DNA from: Cladobotryum mycophilum
Lineage: Eukaryota > Ascomycota > Sordariomycetes > Hypocreales > Hypocreaceae
Direction: 5' to 3'
NCBI GenBank assembly: GCA_036429605.1
Contig: CM071591.1
Span: forward strand, 1,674,001-1,738,000
Length of the DNA: 64,000 nt
Part shown: positions 1-11,014 of the stretch, one piece after another
Position numbering within the stretch: position 1 is the first letter of the stretch
Layout: every line of letters starts with the position of its first letter
Position numbers and translations under genes: made by a program
The notes under the pieces: generated by a model
The model's database searches: none
The model's input: the letters and a program-made list of their open reading frames with translations, nothing else
What the model was told of the DNA's origin: nothing

Positions 1-1230
1 ACTGGATGTCAGATAGCTGCTGGATTCTTCCTTGTCGCCAACAAGCTTCAGCCCTGATTTTCTGCTATCATCTAGAATAGAACCTAGGTAAAGAATTCAT
101 CTATAGGTATTGATTGATGCGTTGGAATAGTATCTGCCTACAATATTAGTAAATATAGGTATGGCACAGAATGCTATGTGCCTACTAGGTACCCACTGCT
201 ATAGAAAATACCCGAATCAAGCTCTGGCCCACCTAGGCAGACGAAGATCACTTGATTCTATTATCAAAGAATGGCAACACATATTATATATACCGAGTAT
301 ACTATTTTGTGAAGTGCCTCATAATTCCTAGCGATACCTGCATAGATTCCCAGAAACTCTCTACTTTGGTGGTTTTTGGCAATTATACCCTCACAAATGA
401 CAGCCATGTTTGATAAACAGCCTGACAGCCTTTCCAAGAATAAAGTCCAATAATTAACTAATGTGTATCCTCGTGTAATGAATAAAAAGCTCAGTTATAT
501 CAATTTGTTTCTTTTCGTTCTACAACCATTGCTTACGTGTTTTGTAAATTATAGATAATATCCATAAGCCGTCGCAACTTGAGAGCTTCCATTAGAAGTT
601 GACGGGAGGGAACGAATAATATCTGCCCGCCTCCTCAAGCTGCATGCAGCCTAGACGCAGCCCCTCCCCCACCACTTTCTCTCACAAACGCACCCAATGA
701 TATCAAATGCTTTGATTGAGGACAGTGCTAATTTCTTTCTAATCAACGGCCAACATCCACGAGCAGCCTTTCCTTGCACACTTAACAGGTTATTTTTTCT
801 TTCTTGATACAGTGCAGACTGTCTTCCGCGTCGAGAGAGCTGGAGACGTACAGTCCAAGACATGCTCGCTGTAGGCGGCGGCTTCTCACAACCACACAAA
901 ACCTTGATTCATCCACGATTCCTTGGATGAACTCATCATTCGCAACCAACGATTCCCATCTGTCATCATCGAGTCGCGACCTCATAAGCGGCATATTAGA
1001 TACACGGATTCTCCTTTCAAAAACTGAAGCCTTCCCCTCCTATGCGCTCGTCCACTTTGCCACACATCGCGCTAGCACTTCATAATATCACAGGTTCTGT
1101 GCTGTCGCCCCAATGATGACATCTTAACTAGCAAACTACACACACTTCAATCAGATCAATCTGTATTCTTCGTGCGATAAATTATATCTGTTTGTTTTCG
1201 TATCAAACACTGTCAGTTAGAGAGGTAAAT
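1..1230. other. Upstream intergenic region
   Basis: AT-rich flank upstream of the Cid1-like gene. Open frames here are short, low in plausible protein character and overlap on both strands. I see no supported gene. A CTAGGTACC-type motif of the kind scattered through this window lies near 185. The last few hundred bases probably hold the promoter and 5' UTR of the next gene. Confidence 0.6.
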
Positions 1231-4200
1231 ATGTCAGCTTATCAAAAGGATTGGCAAGGTCACGGCGGTGATGATCCAGCAGTAGGGCTGGAAGGCCAAC
1301 TTCGGAATCTCGTTCTTGCAAATACCACCACAATGAACGTCGGCACACCTGGACTCCCTAACTCTGGGAGGAATCATCAGCTCGCCTCATCGCATTACCA
1401 AACCTCACATACTCTGGAGGCCCCAACTTCCCCCTGAGTCTAGGAGCGAACCCCTCTCATCTTGATTACACAAACTATGGAGACTCTGCGAGGCTGGCTA
1501 GCCAACCTGTACCACAGTCACCGAAAACGAGCAGGCGTCGACCAAACCAAGCCCAGCGACGACAAATGAATGCACAGTTTACCATAGCACCGGACATACG
1601 ACCTCAGCAACCATTTCACAATCACCAACCTCGACCTACTCCGCCCTATCAGCGACATATGGTTACCAATTCTCATCCGCAGCCTCTATCGTGGCAGAGA
1701 GACTTTGATGTCCCACGCTCCCATGGCTCATGGAGCGGCCCCTCACAAGGGGGTGCCATCAATGCCTCTGGATACTCACCTTTATTGGCAAATTCACATT
1801 TACATCAAACGTCGCTGAGTAGTGGAACCCGCCAACCGCCAGGAGGTTTTCAAAATCAACGGCGCCCCTACTTCAGACCAGATGAAATTGCCAATCAAGC
1901 TGGTATTTTGGATATGCTCTGCTATCAAGTTGTATCGAGCTCCGAAATTGACAGAGCTGAGATTGCCCAAAAGGAAGTCTTCCGGCAGCGAATTGAGAGT
2001 ATCAGTCGTCAAGTTATCAGTCGTTACGAGCAAGAGCAAAAAGGATCCGAGGGTTTTCCAATCTCATCTGTAGAGCTCAAATGTTTTGGCAGTCTTTCTT
2101 CCGGATTTGCCACGAAAGCGTCGGATATGGATCTTGGACTTCTATCTCCTCTATCCAAAGTTCAGCCTGATGCCCCGGGATCCCCCATACCACGCTTACT
2201 CGAAAAGGCATTGTTAGATGCCGGACTCGGCGCAAGACTTCTCAGTCGCACAAGGGTCCCTATCATTAAACTCTGTGAATCTCCGCCCGAGAAGCTTCGC
2301 CAGGATCTCTTGGATGAACGTAAGAGATGGGAGGATGGGGGGAGGATGGCGTTGGAGATGAACGCGACCATGATAGCCCATTTCATGGCGATGATGATGA
2401 TCACCCAAATGCGGGCTCAGCCGATGCGGATTCTACATCACCTACCGAGTTTGAGGTCCCCTGTAGAGAAAATGGCGGAGTACAACATTTTCGACTTCAA
2501 CAAGGGTCAAAACATTCTCTCTCATCCTATTATGGCTTAACAAAGCGTATACTACGAAGAGCGGGTGGACGTGATGTCACTGCTTCAAATTACAAAGAGT
2601 TTACGAGCCTTGATTGGGTGATTCTGAATCGGGTCTGTCATGCCTTTATTCGCGGTCTGTTCGATTCCTTCCTTCGACAACGCATAACCAACTACCCCTC
2701 CCTTTCCTTCAACAATGTGCCAAATTCATCCTACCATCGTTCCCTTCTCGGAGTATTTACTCAAGTCGAGGGTGAGAAGATCTTACAAACCTGGCTTGAA
2801 TGGCCTGAGAGAAAATGGTTTCATATGAGTCAGCCTCAGGATGAGCAGACATTGGGTTTATGGGAGTCCTTGCAGTTGAGGCCAATACTTGATGTCGACT
2901 CTTTTTCCTATGCGAGGGACCTTCAGCTGACACTCGACAAAATAAAGAAGATACCTTCTATTCAGTTGCTCTTGCTCGAGCAGGGAGAACAAGAGACACC
3001 TTCACAGTATTACGCAAGAACGCGAGGCATCTTCAACAGCTTGAAGTTTGATCGAGAAGTTCTTTTCAAAGTACAGAAAGAAACTATTAGCCGATATATC
3101 TCAGGAATATGCCATGAAGAAATACGTGATGCGGTCAAGCTTTATTTAAACGACTTTCCGGAGCAGTCAGATCTCCAAGCCGTCGGATGCCGACACAAAA
3201 GTTTTCATCTAGCCTGCGAGCTTGAACGGGCTCTAGAAAAAGAACTTTACGATACAGCAAACATCGCAATCATCAGACAGTATATTGATATTCTGCGTTC
3301 ACCACTCTTCAAAGTATCAACCGGGTTCGCCGTACCCATCCCCGCCGAGTGTTATAATATTGTAACAACCATCAAAACACTCAAGGATCCTCATGGAATG
3401 TCGCTAAATCAATCGCATGATAGATACCGAGATCCTCTTGAGTTTCCAAAGACAGGCGCTGGTGTGCAGTGCGATATTAATTTCTCAGCACATCTTGCTC
3501 TCCAGAATACCCTCCTTCTGCGTTGCTATTCCCACACTGATGCTCGTGTCAGGCCAATGGTGTTGTTCGTGAAGCACTGGGCTAAAGTACGCGGGATTAA
3601 CTCAGGTTACCGTGGCACTTTAAGCAGCTATGGGTATGTTTTGATGGTATTGCATTATTTGGTCAATATTGCCCAGCCGTTTCTATGTCCCAATCTACAA
3701 CAGCTAGCCCCAAAGCCGCTTCAACATTCATCACGAGCCGAAATAGAGGCAAACAGTTCCTATCGTGGCTATAACGTTCAATTCTGGAGAAATGAGCAAC
3801 AGATCATACAACTCGCACTTAGCAACCAGTTGAACCACAACACTGACAGCATTGGTAATCTCCTTCGAGGCTTCTTTGAGTATTTTGCTCAAAATGGTGC
3901 GATGAGCAATGTTTCCAGCAGGGGGTTCGACTGGGGGCGAGATGTCATTAGCCTGCGTACACATGGAGGGTTATTGTCAAAACAAGAGAAAGGCTGGACG
4001 GGGGCAAAGACTGTTTACGAAGTTCAAAAGGCCACCAGTGATACAAATCGGTCAGGGGAGCAGAATTCAGCGTTCGCAGAGCATGATTCTCCATCCAAGC
4101 TGGAGCACAAAGCTGAGCAGGTCAAAGAGGTCCGACTTCGCTATCTTTTTGCAATCGAGGATCCTTTTGAGTTGGATCATAATGTCGCACGAACAGTAAC

Positions 4201-4390
4201 ACACAATGGGATCGTCTCGATTAGGGATGAATTCCGGCGGGCGTGGAGAATCATCCGCGCTACTGGGAATGGAAATGTGTCAGAGAATCTATTGCAGGAC
4301 GTAGACGGCATTGATAAAACCTCCAATGGCTTTTGGCAGTTGTTGGCGGATATTCATGGGCCTGAAGGATCCAAGAATGTACAAACTTAG
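1231..4390 (+). CDS. Cid1-type poly(A)/poly(U) polymerase (PAP/25A-associated), with two frame breaks
   Basis: Predicted non-canonical nucleotidyltransferase that adds A or U residues to RNA 3' ends (Cid1/Trf family). The nucleotidyltransferase core shows FGSLSSGFA followed by the catalytic pair ASDMDLGL near 2122. The third aspartate is in GVQCDINFSAH near 3472. The PAP/25A-associated part is seen in RGFDWGRDVISLRTHGG, and the conserved C-terminus contains YLFAIEDPFELDHNVART. The first methionine with coding-like sequence behind it is the ATG at 1231. The reading frame changes twice. One change is between 1362 and 1437, best placed at the C5 run 1430-1434. The other is at the G6 run 2337-2342. 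Adding one base at each gives 1054 codons. The N-terminal 130 or so residues are low-complexity. About 390 extra residues separate the first two catalytic aspartates from the third, compared with fission-yeast Cid1. Family assignment is firm. Substrate preference (A or U) cannot be read from sequence. Confidence 0.85.
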
Positions 4391-4537
4391 GGACATGCCA
4401 CTGAAAATGCAAGGGTATGAAGAAATGAACCCATCAGTACTGGATGACTGTATTATAGCTATTACCCATAATGGATGTTTTGTTTTTCTGCATGTAGGGT
4501 GAACCCCAAATTCCTCTCTTCGAGATGTGATCCAACA

Positions 4538-6353
4538 TCAGTCAACTGCTAGGAGACTAAACATGTTGTCTTTGCTAGGTTTTCCAGGTGTCGTTGGAAC
4601 CTTTCTGGGTGGTTCACTCCCCTTCTTCTTTCTTTTCTTTGTCTCTTTCGGTTTTTCTGCTTTCTTAACTTCTAGCTCTAATGTGCTTGTAATATTTGTC
4701 AACTCTTCAAGTATTGTTAAGAATTGACTCTTATTTGCCACTTCTAAAAGGCTCAACGCGTCTCTTGTATCTGGAAATTGGGGTAGCGGTGGAAACTCAG
4801 ATAGAAGATCACGGACCTGCAACAGACCCTTTGAGAGGCTATCCAAGCCTTGTTTGGGAATTAAAAATAGCACTTGACTCAGAATCCTGAAAGAGTAATA
4901 ACTAGCCTGAAGTTGTGCGGTGAAATGAACAAGATCCCAAGGAACTTTGTCTCCAGGGTTGGATGGTGGTTTCTTACTTTGCCGGAGTATTTGCAAGACA
5001 TGACAGTACTTCCCCTGTTCCTCGCACTCCATGATATTCAATGCTAGACAAAAAAGTGTCCAGAAATATTTATCCACATCGCTTAACTTGTGTTTAAGTT
5101 GCCTCATGAGTGAGAGGAGATGATCGGCCTTGGTGCTAACAACATTCCAAGGCAGCAAGCTGACTTCTCGCCCTTTCTGATCACGGTTTTGCACCCGCCT
5201 GTACTCATGGACTGAAGCTGAAGGTGTGGGGAGTAAGATCCAAGTGGCAATACTATACGCTAACCGTCGAATTGGTGTACTCGGCTCCCAGGCGGTGCCT
5301 TTTTCAGGGCTCTCGATCAAGATTGGCAGAAATATTTTAGCGTTCAGCCCGTTGAGGTTGGAGTTAGGACGCATTTGACCAAGTTGGAGAAGCAGCTCCG
5401 ATAGTCTAGGGTCCAAGCCATCAAGTGACAGTGTATTGTTTTGTCTCGTCGTTGGCAGTGTAGCCTTCTCGTGATGCAGGTATTGCTGGCAAAACTCCTG
5501 ATAGTCTACACCATCAATGATGGGTAGAGAACAAGCTTTCAGAATCTGCGGGAGTGTTGCGTTTGTGGATCGCTTACGTTCGTAGGCTAGCCGCCAAGCA
5601 TCTGTAGAAGCTGGTAATCCAAGTTTTTTGTAAATATTGCGAGGGCAGAACGTCGCACAAGAGAGCTTCTCGTGGGCATTTCTGTGGATTTCTCGAAAGA
5701 ATGCGACCCTTCCACCAGCCAGTTCATAGGCCAAAAGATCAGAATCAGAAGTCATGACCATCCCACCATTCTGGGAGAGGTAATTGGCGCAGTAAGCGTC
5801 TGCCTCACCAGGGACGATAGAGAATAATTTCTGGTAGCGAGGACAGCTACGAATGGCATCAATGACCGCCGGTACCAAAAAACTTGGATCTAATGAAGAC
5901 TTGGTCCCAGGCTTTCCAAATTTGAAGACATCGAAATCCAACTCCTCGCTCGAATTCAAATTCGGACTTGGATATCCTTTTGTATTAGAAGAAAAAAACA
6001 GGTTAAGTTGAGTGTTGCTCTTCATTATTCTCTCCATGCGCACGGATTGTTTAGAGGCTGGAAGATAGCCATCGAAGTAAATATGCTGGCTGTTGTAAAA
6101 ATTAGTTTAATGTTTGCGTGCACAATAATAAACACCGTGCTCACACATTTACTCGATGATTTTGCAGCTCATCAAGCCATGCAATAGCAGCTTGGCCCAG
6201 AAGACCATAAGATGGTTGGCTGGCGGCATTGGCTCTGCACATGTAAAGTATGTGATATGCCAGGGCTGGTCCATCAATCACGACGGTTTCATTCTCAAGA
6301 ACCTCATATTCGGCGTATCGCTCTAGGGTGGCAATAAGATGAGGGATTCCCAT
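4538..6353 (-). CDS. Asteroid/XPG-like PIN-domain nuclease
   Basis: Member of the asteroid family, relatives of FEN1/XPG structure-specific nucleases. The start at 6353 gives the classic N-terminus MGIPHLIATLERYAE, with an acidic residue in VVIDGPALAYH. Exon 1 is 6353-6153, intron 6152-6086 (GTAAAT donor, CAG acceptor), exon 2 6085-4538, giving about 582 residues. Exon 2 opens with HIYFDGYLP. The internal XPG-like motifs are GEADAYCANY and MTSDSDLLAYEL, which carry the acidic metal-binding residues. The C-terminal half is helical without a motif I recognise. The very end is lysine-rich and may serve as a nuclear signal. It shares a roughly 500-bp divergent upstream region with the PRPP synthetase gene. 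Biochemical function in fungi is poorly defined, so 'nuclease' is inferred from the domain. Confidence 0.8.
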
Positions 6354-6861
6354 TTTGAAAGATCTTGAGTGATACAGGTGAAGAGTCCATGACCACAAAA
6401 CAGTATGGATACCTTAGTTCAATTGCGTCAGCATCATTGTGATTGTAGAGGCGAAGTTATGTCAAACCAAGGATTCCTACCTAGTGGGTACAGATACTAT
6501 CTAACTTGTACCTCTGTTCCATCCATGGATCAAGAATAAAATCCGCTCCAGGCAAGAAAATATTGAACCCCGCCAAAAAAAAAAAAAAAAAAACAAGACC
6601 CTGCACGCCCTGAAACATGTAGATAAGCAATTTGTACTGTGCATACTGCAGCAAACCGGTGGGGCTGGTTGTTGTGAGGAACGTTCCTAGCCAATGGATT
6701 AGACCACTCGACCCAGCAACAAGGTTAACTGGACACAGTATTGTTGTTATCAAATACACTGTATTACACCCATGCATCGCGAGGAGCAAGAAAAAGCTTG
6801 CTCAGCTTTTCTTTTCTTCCTCTTGACTCTTCTCTTTCTTCTTCCTCAAGGGTCGGTCACG
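6354..6861. promoter_or_regulatory. Divergent promoter region with poly(A) tract
   Basis: About 508 bp between the divergently transcribed asteroid-like and PRPP synthetase genes. It contains an uninterrupted A19 run at 6575-6593. Such poly(dA:dT) tracts commonly disfavour nucleosomes in fungal promoters. CT-rich sequence precedes the PRPP synthetase ATG. No gene is seen. Confidence 0.5.
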
Positions 6862-8486
6862 ATGCGCAACACGCTCATTTTCGCTGGCAACTCGTGCCCA
6901 GCTCTCACCGGACAAATATGTGAGAACCTGGGCATGGCTCCTGCTGATGCGGAGCTGACCCAATTCTCCAATGTGAGCTTCCTGTAGCTCTTCGTCGTGC
7001 TTTTGTTCATGCATCGTCAGCGCCGACACAATGGAAACTAACAAGCTCCAAGGGCGAGACAAGCGTCAGAATTCTGACCAGCGTCAGAGAGAAGGATGTC
7101 TTTGTCGTGCAGTCAGGGAGCCCCAGAATCAATGACTCTATTATGGAGTTGCTCATCATGATATCGGCTTGCAAAGGTGGCTCAGCCAATAAGGTCACAG
7201 GTTAGTCACCTACTTTTCATCCTGCGTAACTTTACATGTGCTCACTAGTTACAGCTGTCCTCCCCTACTTCCCATACAGTCGCCAGTCAAAGAAAAAGTC
7301 ACACAGGGGTGCTATCACAGCACGAATGTTGGCTAATCTTCTTGGTGTTGCTGGCGTGAAGCACGTCATCACCGTCGATCTTCATGCCTCACAGATGCAA
7401 GGTTTCTTCCGCTGTCCCGTCGATAACCTCCACGCCGAGCCTATTATTGCCAAATGGATTCGGCGCAACGTTTCCAACTGGCGGGAGGCTGTTGTTGTAT
7501 CAAAGAATGCTGGTGGCACGAAGCGAGTAACTTCGCTTGCCGATGCGCTCAAGCTCAACTTTGGCTTGGTCACGACTGACCGGAGGCGAGGCACCAACGC
7601 ACCGCCGAGCATCATCATGAACCATTTGCACGACGTTGATAGGCGTCCCATTTTGGAATCAGGCCCAAGTGGTAACCATGCTGCCGGCAAGGACGAGGAC
7701 CCGCAACCACAAAACCCGGCAGCGGCTCCAGCTAGGAGCAATGGTATTGTCGCTGATTCAAACGGGTCGCCTGCTCGACGTACAGGACCATCAGTGAGAG
7801 CGACTGTTGTCGATGCCGCTGGGGAAGACCGTGACCAGACTGAAACGACCCCTGGCCGGAGACCCTCTGGTGTCGTTGATAACGACTATGATGACCGTCG
7901 CGCCCAGGAAGTTATTCGTGGTCGCCTGATTCATGGTCACATTGTCGAGGATGATTTCCCTTCACCGGCAAGATCAACTGCCGAAAATAGTGTGCACGAA
8001 GATGATCCAATGGTCATGTCTCATGCCTCCTCGTTCTTTGCCCCTGAGCGCCAGTCTCTTGCTGGTGGCGGCGATCGAGAGGCCAGTTCAGATGAGGAAG
8101 ATAACGACCTTCAGTCTGAAGCTGAGCATATGATCACATTAGTAGGAGATGTCAAGAACCGAACGGTGTTTATTGTCGATGACATGATTGACAAGCCCGG
8201 ATCATGGATTGCTGCGGCCGAGACTGTGGTAAAGAAGGGTTTGGCAAAGAAGGTTTATTGCATTGCTACCCACGGTATCTTTGGCGGAGATTGCCTGGAG
8301 CAGTTGCAAGCATGCGAATGCATTGACACGATTGTTGTAACCAACAGCTTCCCTATCAATGAGTCTCGAGCTAGAAACAATCGCAAGCTCGTCATATTGG
8401 ACCTGTCGTTTCTGCTGGCTGAGGCAATTCGCCGCAACCACTATGGCGAATCAATATCGCCCCTGTTCCAGCACATTGGAGATTGA
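6862..8486 (+). CDS. PRS1: Ribose-phosphate pyrophosphokinase (PRPP synthetase) with long internal insertion
   Basis: Transfers pyrophosphate from ATP to ribose-5-phosphate to make PRPP for purine, pyrimidine, histidine, tryptophan and NAD synthesis. Three exons are supported: 6862-6972, 7053-7200 and 7255-8486. Introns are 6973-7052 (GTGAGC, CTAAC branch) and 7201-7254 (GTTAGT). The total is 496 residues. Hallmarks are FAGNSCPAL at the N-terminus, FSN joined to GETSV across intron 1, HRGAITARMLANLLG, the DLHASQMQGFF region, and the PRPP-binding segment VFIVDDMIDKPGS (8168 on). A roughly 175-residue acidic, low-complexity insertion (about residues 200 to 375) separates TTDRRRG from MITLVGDV. 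This resembles the non-homologous region of yeast Prs1 (also Prs5), which has been linked to cell-integrity signalling. The PRS1 label is by similarity to that arrangement; PRS5-like is the alternative. Confidence 0.92.
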
Positions 8487-9077
8487 ACGACTTGCCATCT
8501 ATCTTCCTCTGTGATCTGAGGCTTGCGTTGCTTTAGCACTCTAGCTTGGTGGCATGTCGCTTTTTGTTACAGCGTGGCGTCTTGGGACTATGGGCAATAA
8601 AACGATTATGACGGCCCTTCAATTTTTACTGGAAGCAAGGCAAGTAGTTGGGACAATGATCAAAATGACTTTTTATTGCTAAGACCCTCTGTGATTCACG
8701 CGGAAGCGGTTTGACGTGCCTGTTATTCATATTCTCCCCCCCCCAGCGGTGCTATCACTTGTTGATGGCAAGGGTTTAATTCATCTCAGAATGAATCCTT
8801 AACGGAACGCTGGTAGATCAAATACCATCGACTCTAGAAGGCTCTTGACTCTCGTCTTTATCGACTACAGCTTCGGCTGAGTGGGTCAGGGGCAAGAGAA
8901 CCTTTCGAACATGCTCATCGTAGAACGTGTCTGTTTGTCATTCCGTGGTCTCTAAATTGCCAATATTTTATTTATTTGGCCACCCATAGTCCTTGGCGAT
9001 TCTTTATGTTTAAAGGCAGCTACACACACTAGTTACATAGTCTACAATTGACACAATCTATTTATTTATTTTTCACT
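8487..9077. other. Convergent intergenic region
   Basis: 3' flanks of the PRPP synthetase (+) and SDR (-) genes. Contains a C9 run at 8736-8744 and TTTA-type AT-rich stretches near 8967 and 9058-9072. No coding signal is seen. Confidence 0.6.
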
Positions 9078-10436
9078 TCAGGCCGGCCTACGATGCATAA
9101 CGAGTGCAGATGCCTACAAATTTCGCGTCAGTGATGCCACAATGAGTATAACCGTAGTCGGCAAGATCTTACCTGATGATTGGGGAAGACCAAGCTATCT
9201 GCTACCACAACATTTTCTCGTCGCGTAGCGGTGAAGACGATGATTTCGGCAACATCTTCTGGCGTTAAAGGCTCGCAGCCACTAATACGGTTCAGAATCG
9301 TAATCAACATTATGAAGAGGTGACATGAGGGAAATATGATATACATACGTGTAGACGGCGTCGGCCTTGGCCTTGTCACCGTTGAATCGGACAACAGAGA
9401 ACTCCTGATAACGGGAAGTTGATGTTAGCGATAAGTTGGGCAACGCTTGCTGTATGTCTTCTATAGGCTGATATCCACTACGTACCGTTTCAACCTGCCC
9501 AAGGTCAATCTCAATGACTCTGATTCTGGTAGCAACAAGCTCCTTTCTGATGCTATCAGAGAAAGCTTGGACAGCAGCTTTAGAGGCACAGTAGGCGGCA
9601 CCACCTGGGTAAGGGTCTCGTCCTAGATTTCAGGGAGACAACATTTTAGTCATGAACCACGATAATATGGCGGCGACTTGTACGAGAAACGTACCGGCAA
9701 TGGAACCAATATTGATGATGTCTCCTTGGCCACCATTTGGCCTCTTTTGGAAGATCGGGAGGATGGCTTGGGTCATGTTGATGAGACCAATGACATTTGT
9801 CGCGAACATGGTGTTTAGGTCAGCTTCGGTTATTTCGGGAGCTCGAGCTACTCCCAGTGCAAGGCCTCTGGTTATTGGAAATTACGGAGTTAGTATGGCA
9901 TGGTGAAAGGGAACAGACAGGGCTCACGCATTGTTGAGAAGAACATGGATGTCCCTCCACTCTTCGGGTAAGCTATCAACGAAATCCCGGACTTCGTTTG
10001 GATTGGTGACATCAAGCTTCACAGGTAGCACTTTGACACCGTCGCCGACTTCCTTCGCAATCTCAGCAGCGAGCTCTTTCAAGGCCTCTTCTCGACGAGC
10101 TGTAATAATGAGCCTCAGGTCGCCATTGGGATTAGTGCGAGCGAATTCCAATGCCGTCGAGCGTCCAACACCAGAGGAAGCCCCCGTAATTAGGATCGTC
10201 TTGCCAGCAAGGCGTTTTGCGGCAGCGGAGGAAGCCATATTATGTATCAAAACCAAAGGCTTGGCAGTAACTGCTGTGAGGCGAAACCGTAAGGGAGTAA
10301 ACGGGTTGGAGTTTGAGGAATTGCGGAAGCTAGTCCAGACTTGAGAGCTGCCTGCAGACGACGAATAAAGACTGCAGCGGGAAAGTAGTGTGGCAGCACG
10401 GCGACAAAGAACTGTAGTCGAAGGAGTGAAGGGCAT
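9078..10436 (-). CDS. Short-chain dehydrogenase/reductase, Ymr226c-like, with possible mitochondrial presequence
   Basis: NADP-dependent SDR resembling yeast Ymr226c (acts on L-allo-threonine, serine and related 3-hydroxy acids). Six exons: 10436-9928, 9867-9695, 9622-9486, 9404-9349, 9281-9173 and 9113-9078. Lengths sum to 1020 nt, 339 residues. The cofactor motif is TGASSGVG, followed by the structural NNAG (split by intron 1), the catalytic serine in NIGSIAG and the Y-x3-K in AYCASKAA. The end, ASALVMHRRPA, comes from the sixth exon. The first ATG gives about 66 residues before the conserved core, arginine- and serine-rich without acidic residues (for example LCRRAATLLSRC), which looks like a mitochondrial targeting peptide. 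The internal ATG at 10238 (MASSAAAKRL) would give a cytosolic form. Exact substrate is not predictable. Confidence 0.88.
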
Positions 10437-11014
10437 CAAAGAAGTGGGTGTGTCACGTCGGTGTAGGATAAACTGCCTGGTAGCTAAACGAGAGGGGAAG
10501 ATATGTAGTATAGGTACCTAATTAAAAATACCAGGGTCTCCTCCAGAAAAATTGAGGGGGTGAAGATAGTGGATGTCGTGATCAATTGGATTATTATAAA
10601 ATCGGCACGATGTGCAACAAGAATTGGTTGATTTCAATGAAACACGGGAGCTTTTAATTACCCCGCCACGCCAAACTTCTGCAAAATACCTCTAGATCTA
10701 CCCCGCCAACACGCCCTTCTGTCATTAATTCACGAATCCATAACGTATTAATAGCATTGGAGTTCTGAAGACTATGGAAATATAGATAGTCTGATCTACC
10801 GACTTTGTGTGAATGACTAAGTCTGTCTCTAACAATAAGACTCCTGCTACTCTGCTCTTTGATCTATCAACTTCATTTTCTTCCCCATGGTAATGAACGC
10901 CTGTAATAGATATATCCAAGTAAAGCACAATAGCTTCTCAAGTATGTTTAATCCAGACCTAGGAATTGATGTTACGAAAAGGCCCAAATCCTGTCAAACA
11001 CCCGAACTCGCAAG
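10437..11014. other. Intergenic region between two minus-strand genes
   Basis: Upstream of the SDR gene and downstream of the MFS gene. AT-rich, with a TATAAAA-like stretch near 10594. No supported gene. Confidence 0.5.

Noticed and set aside
804..1085. 93-codon plus-strand frame upstream of the Cid1-like gene
   Set aside because: Overlaps frames on the other strand, has Ser/Arg-rich random composition and fits a 5' UTR/promoter.
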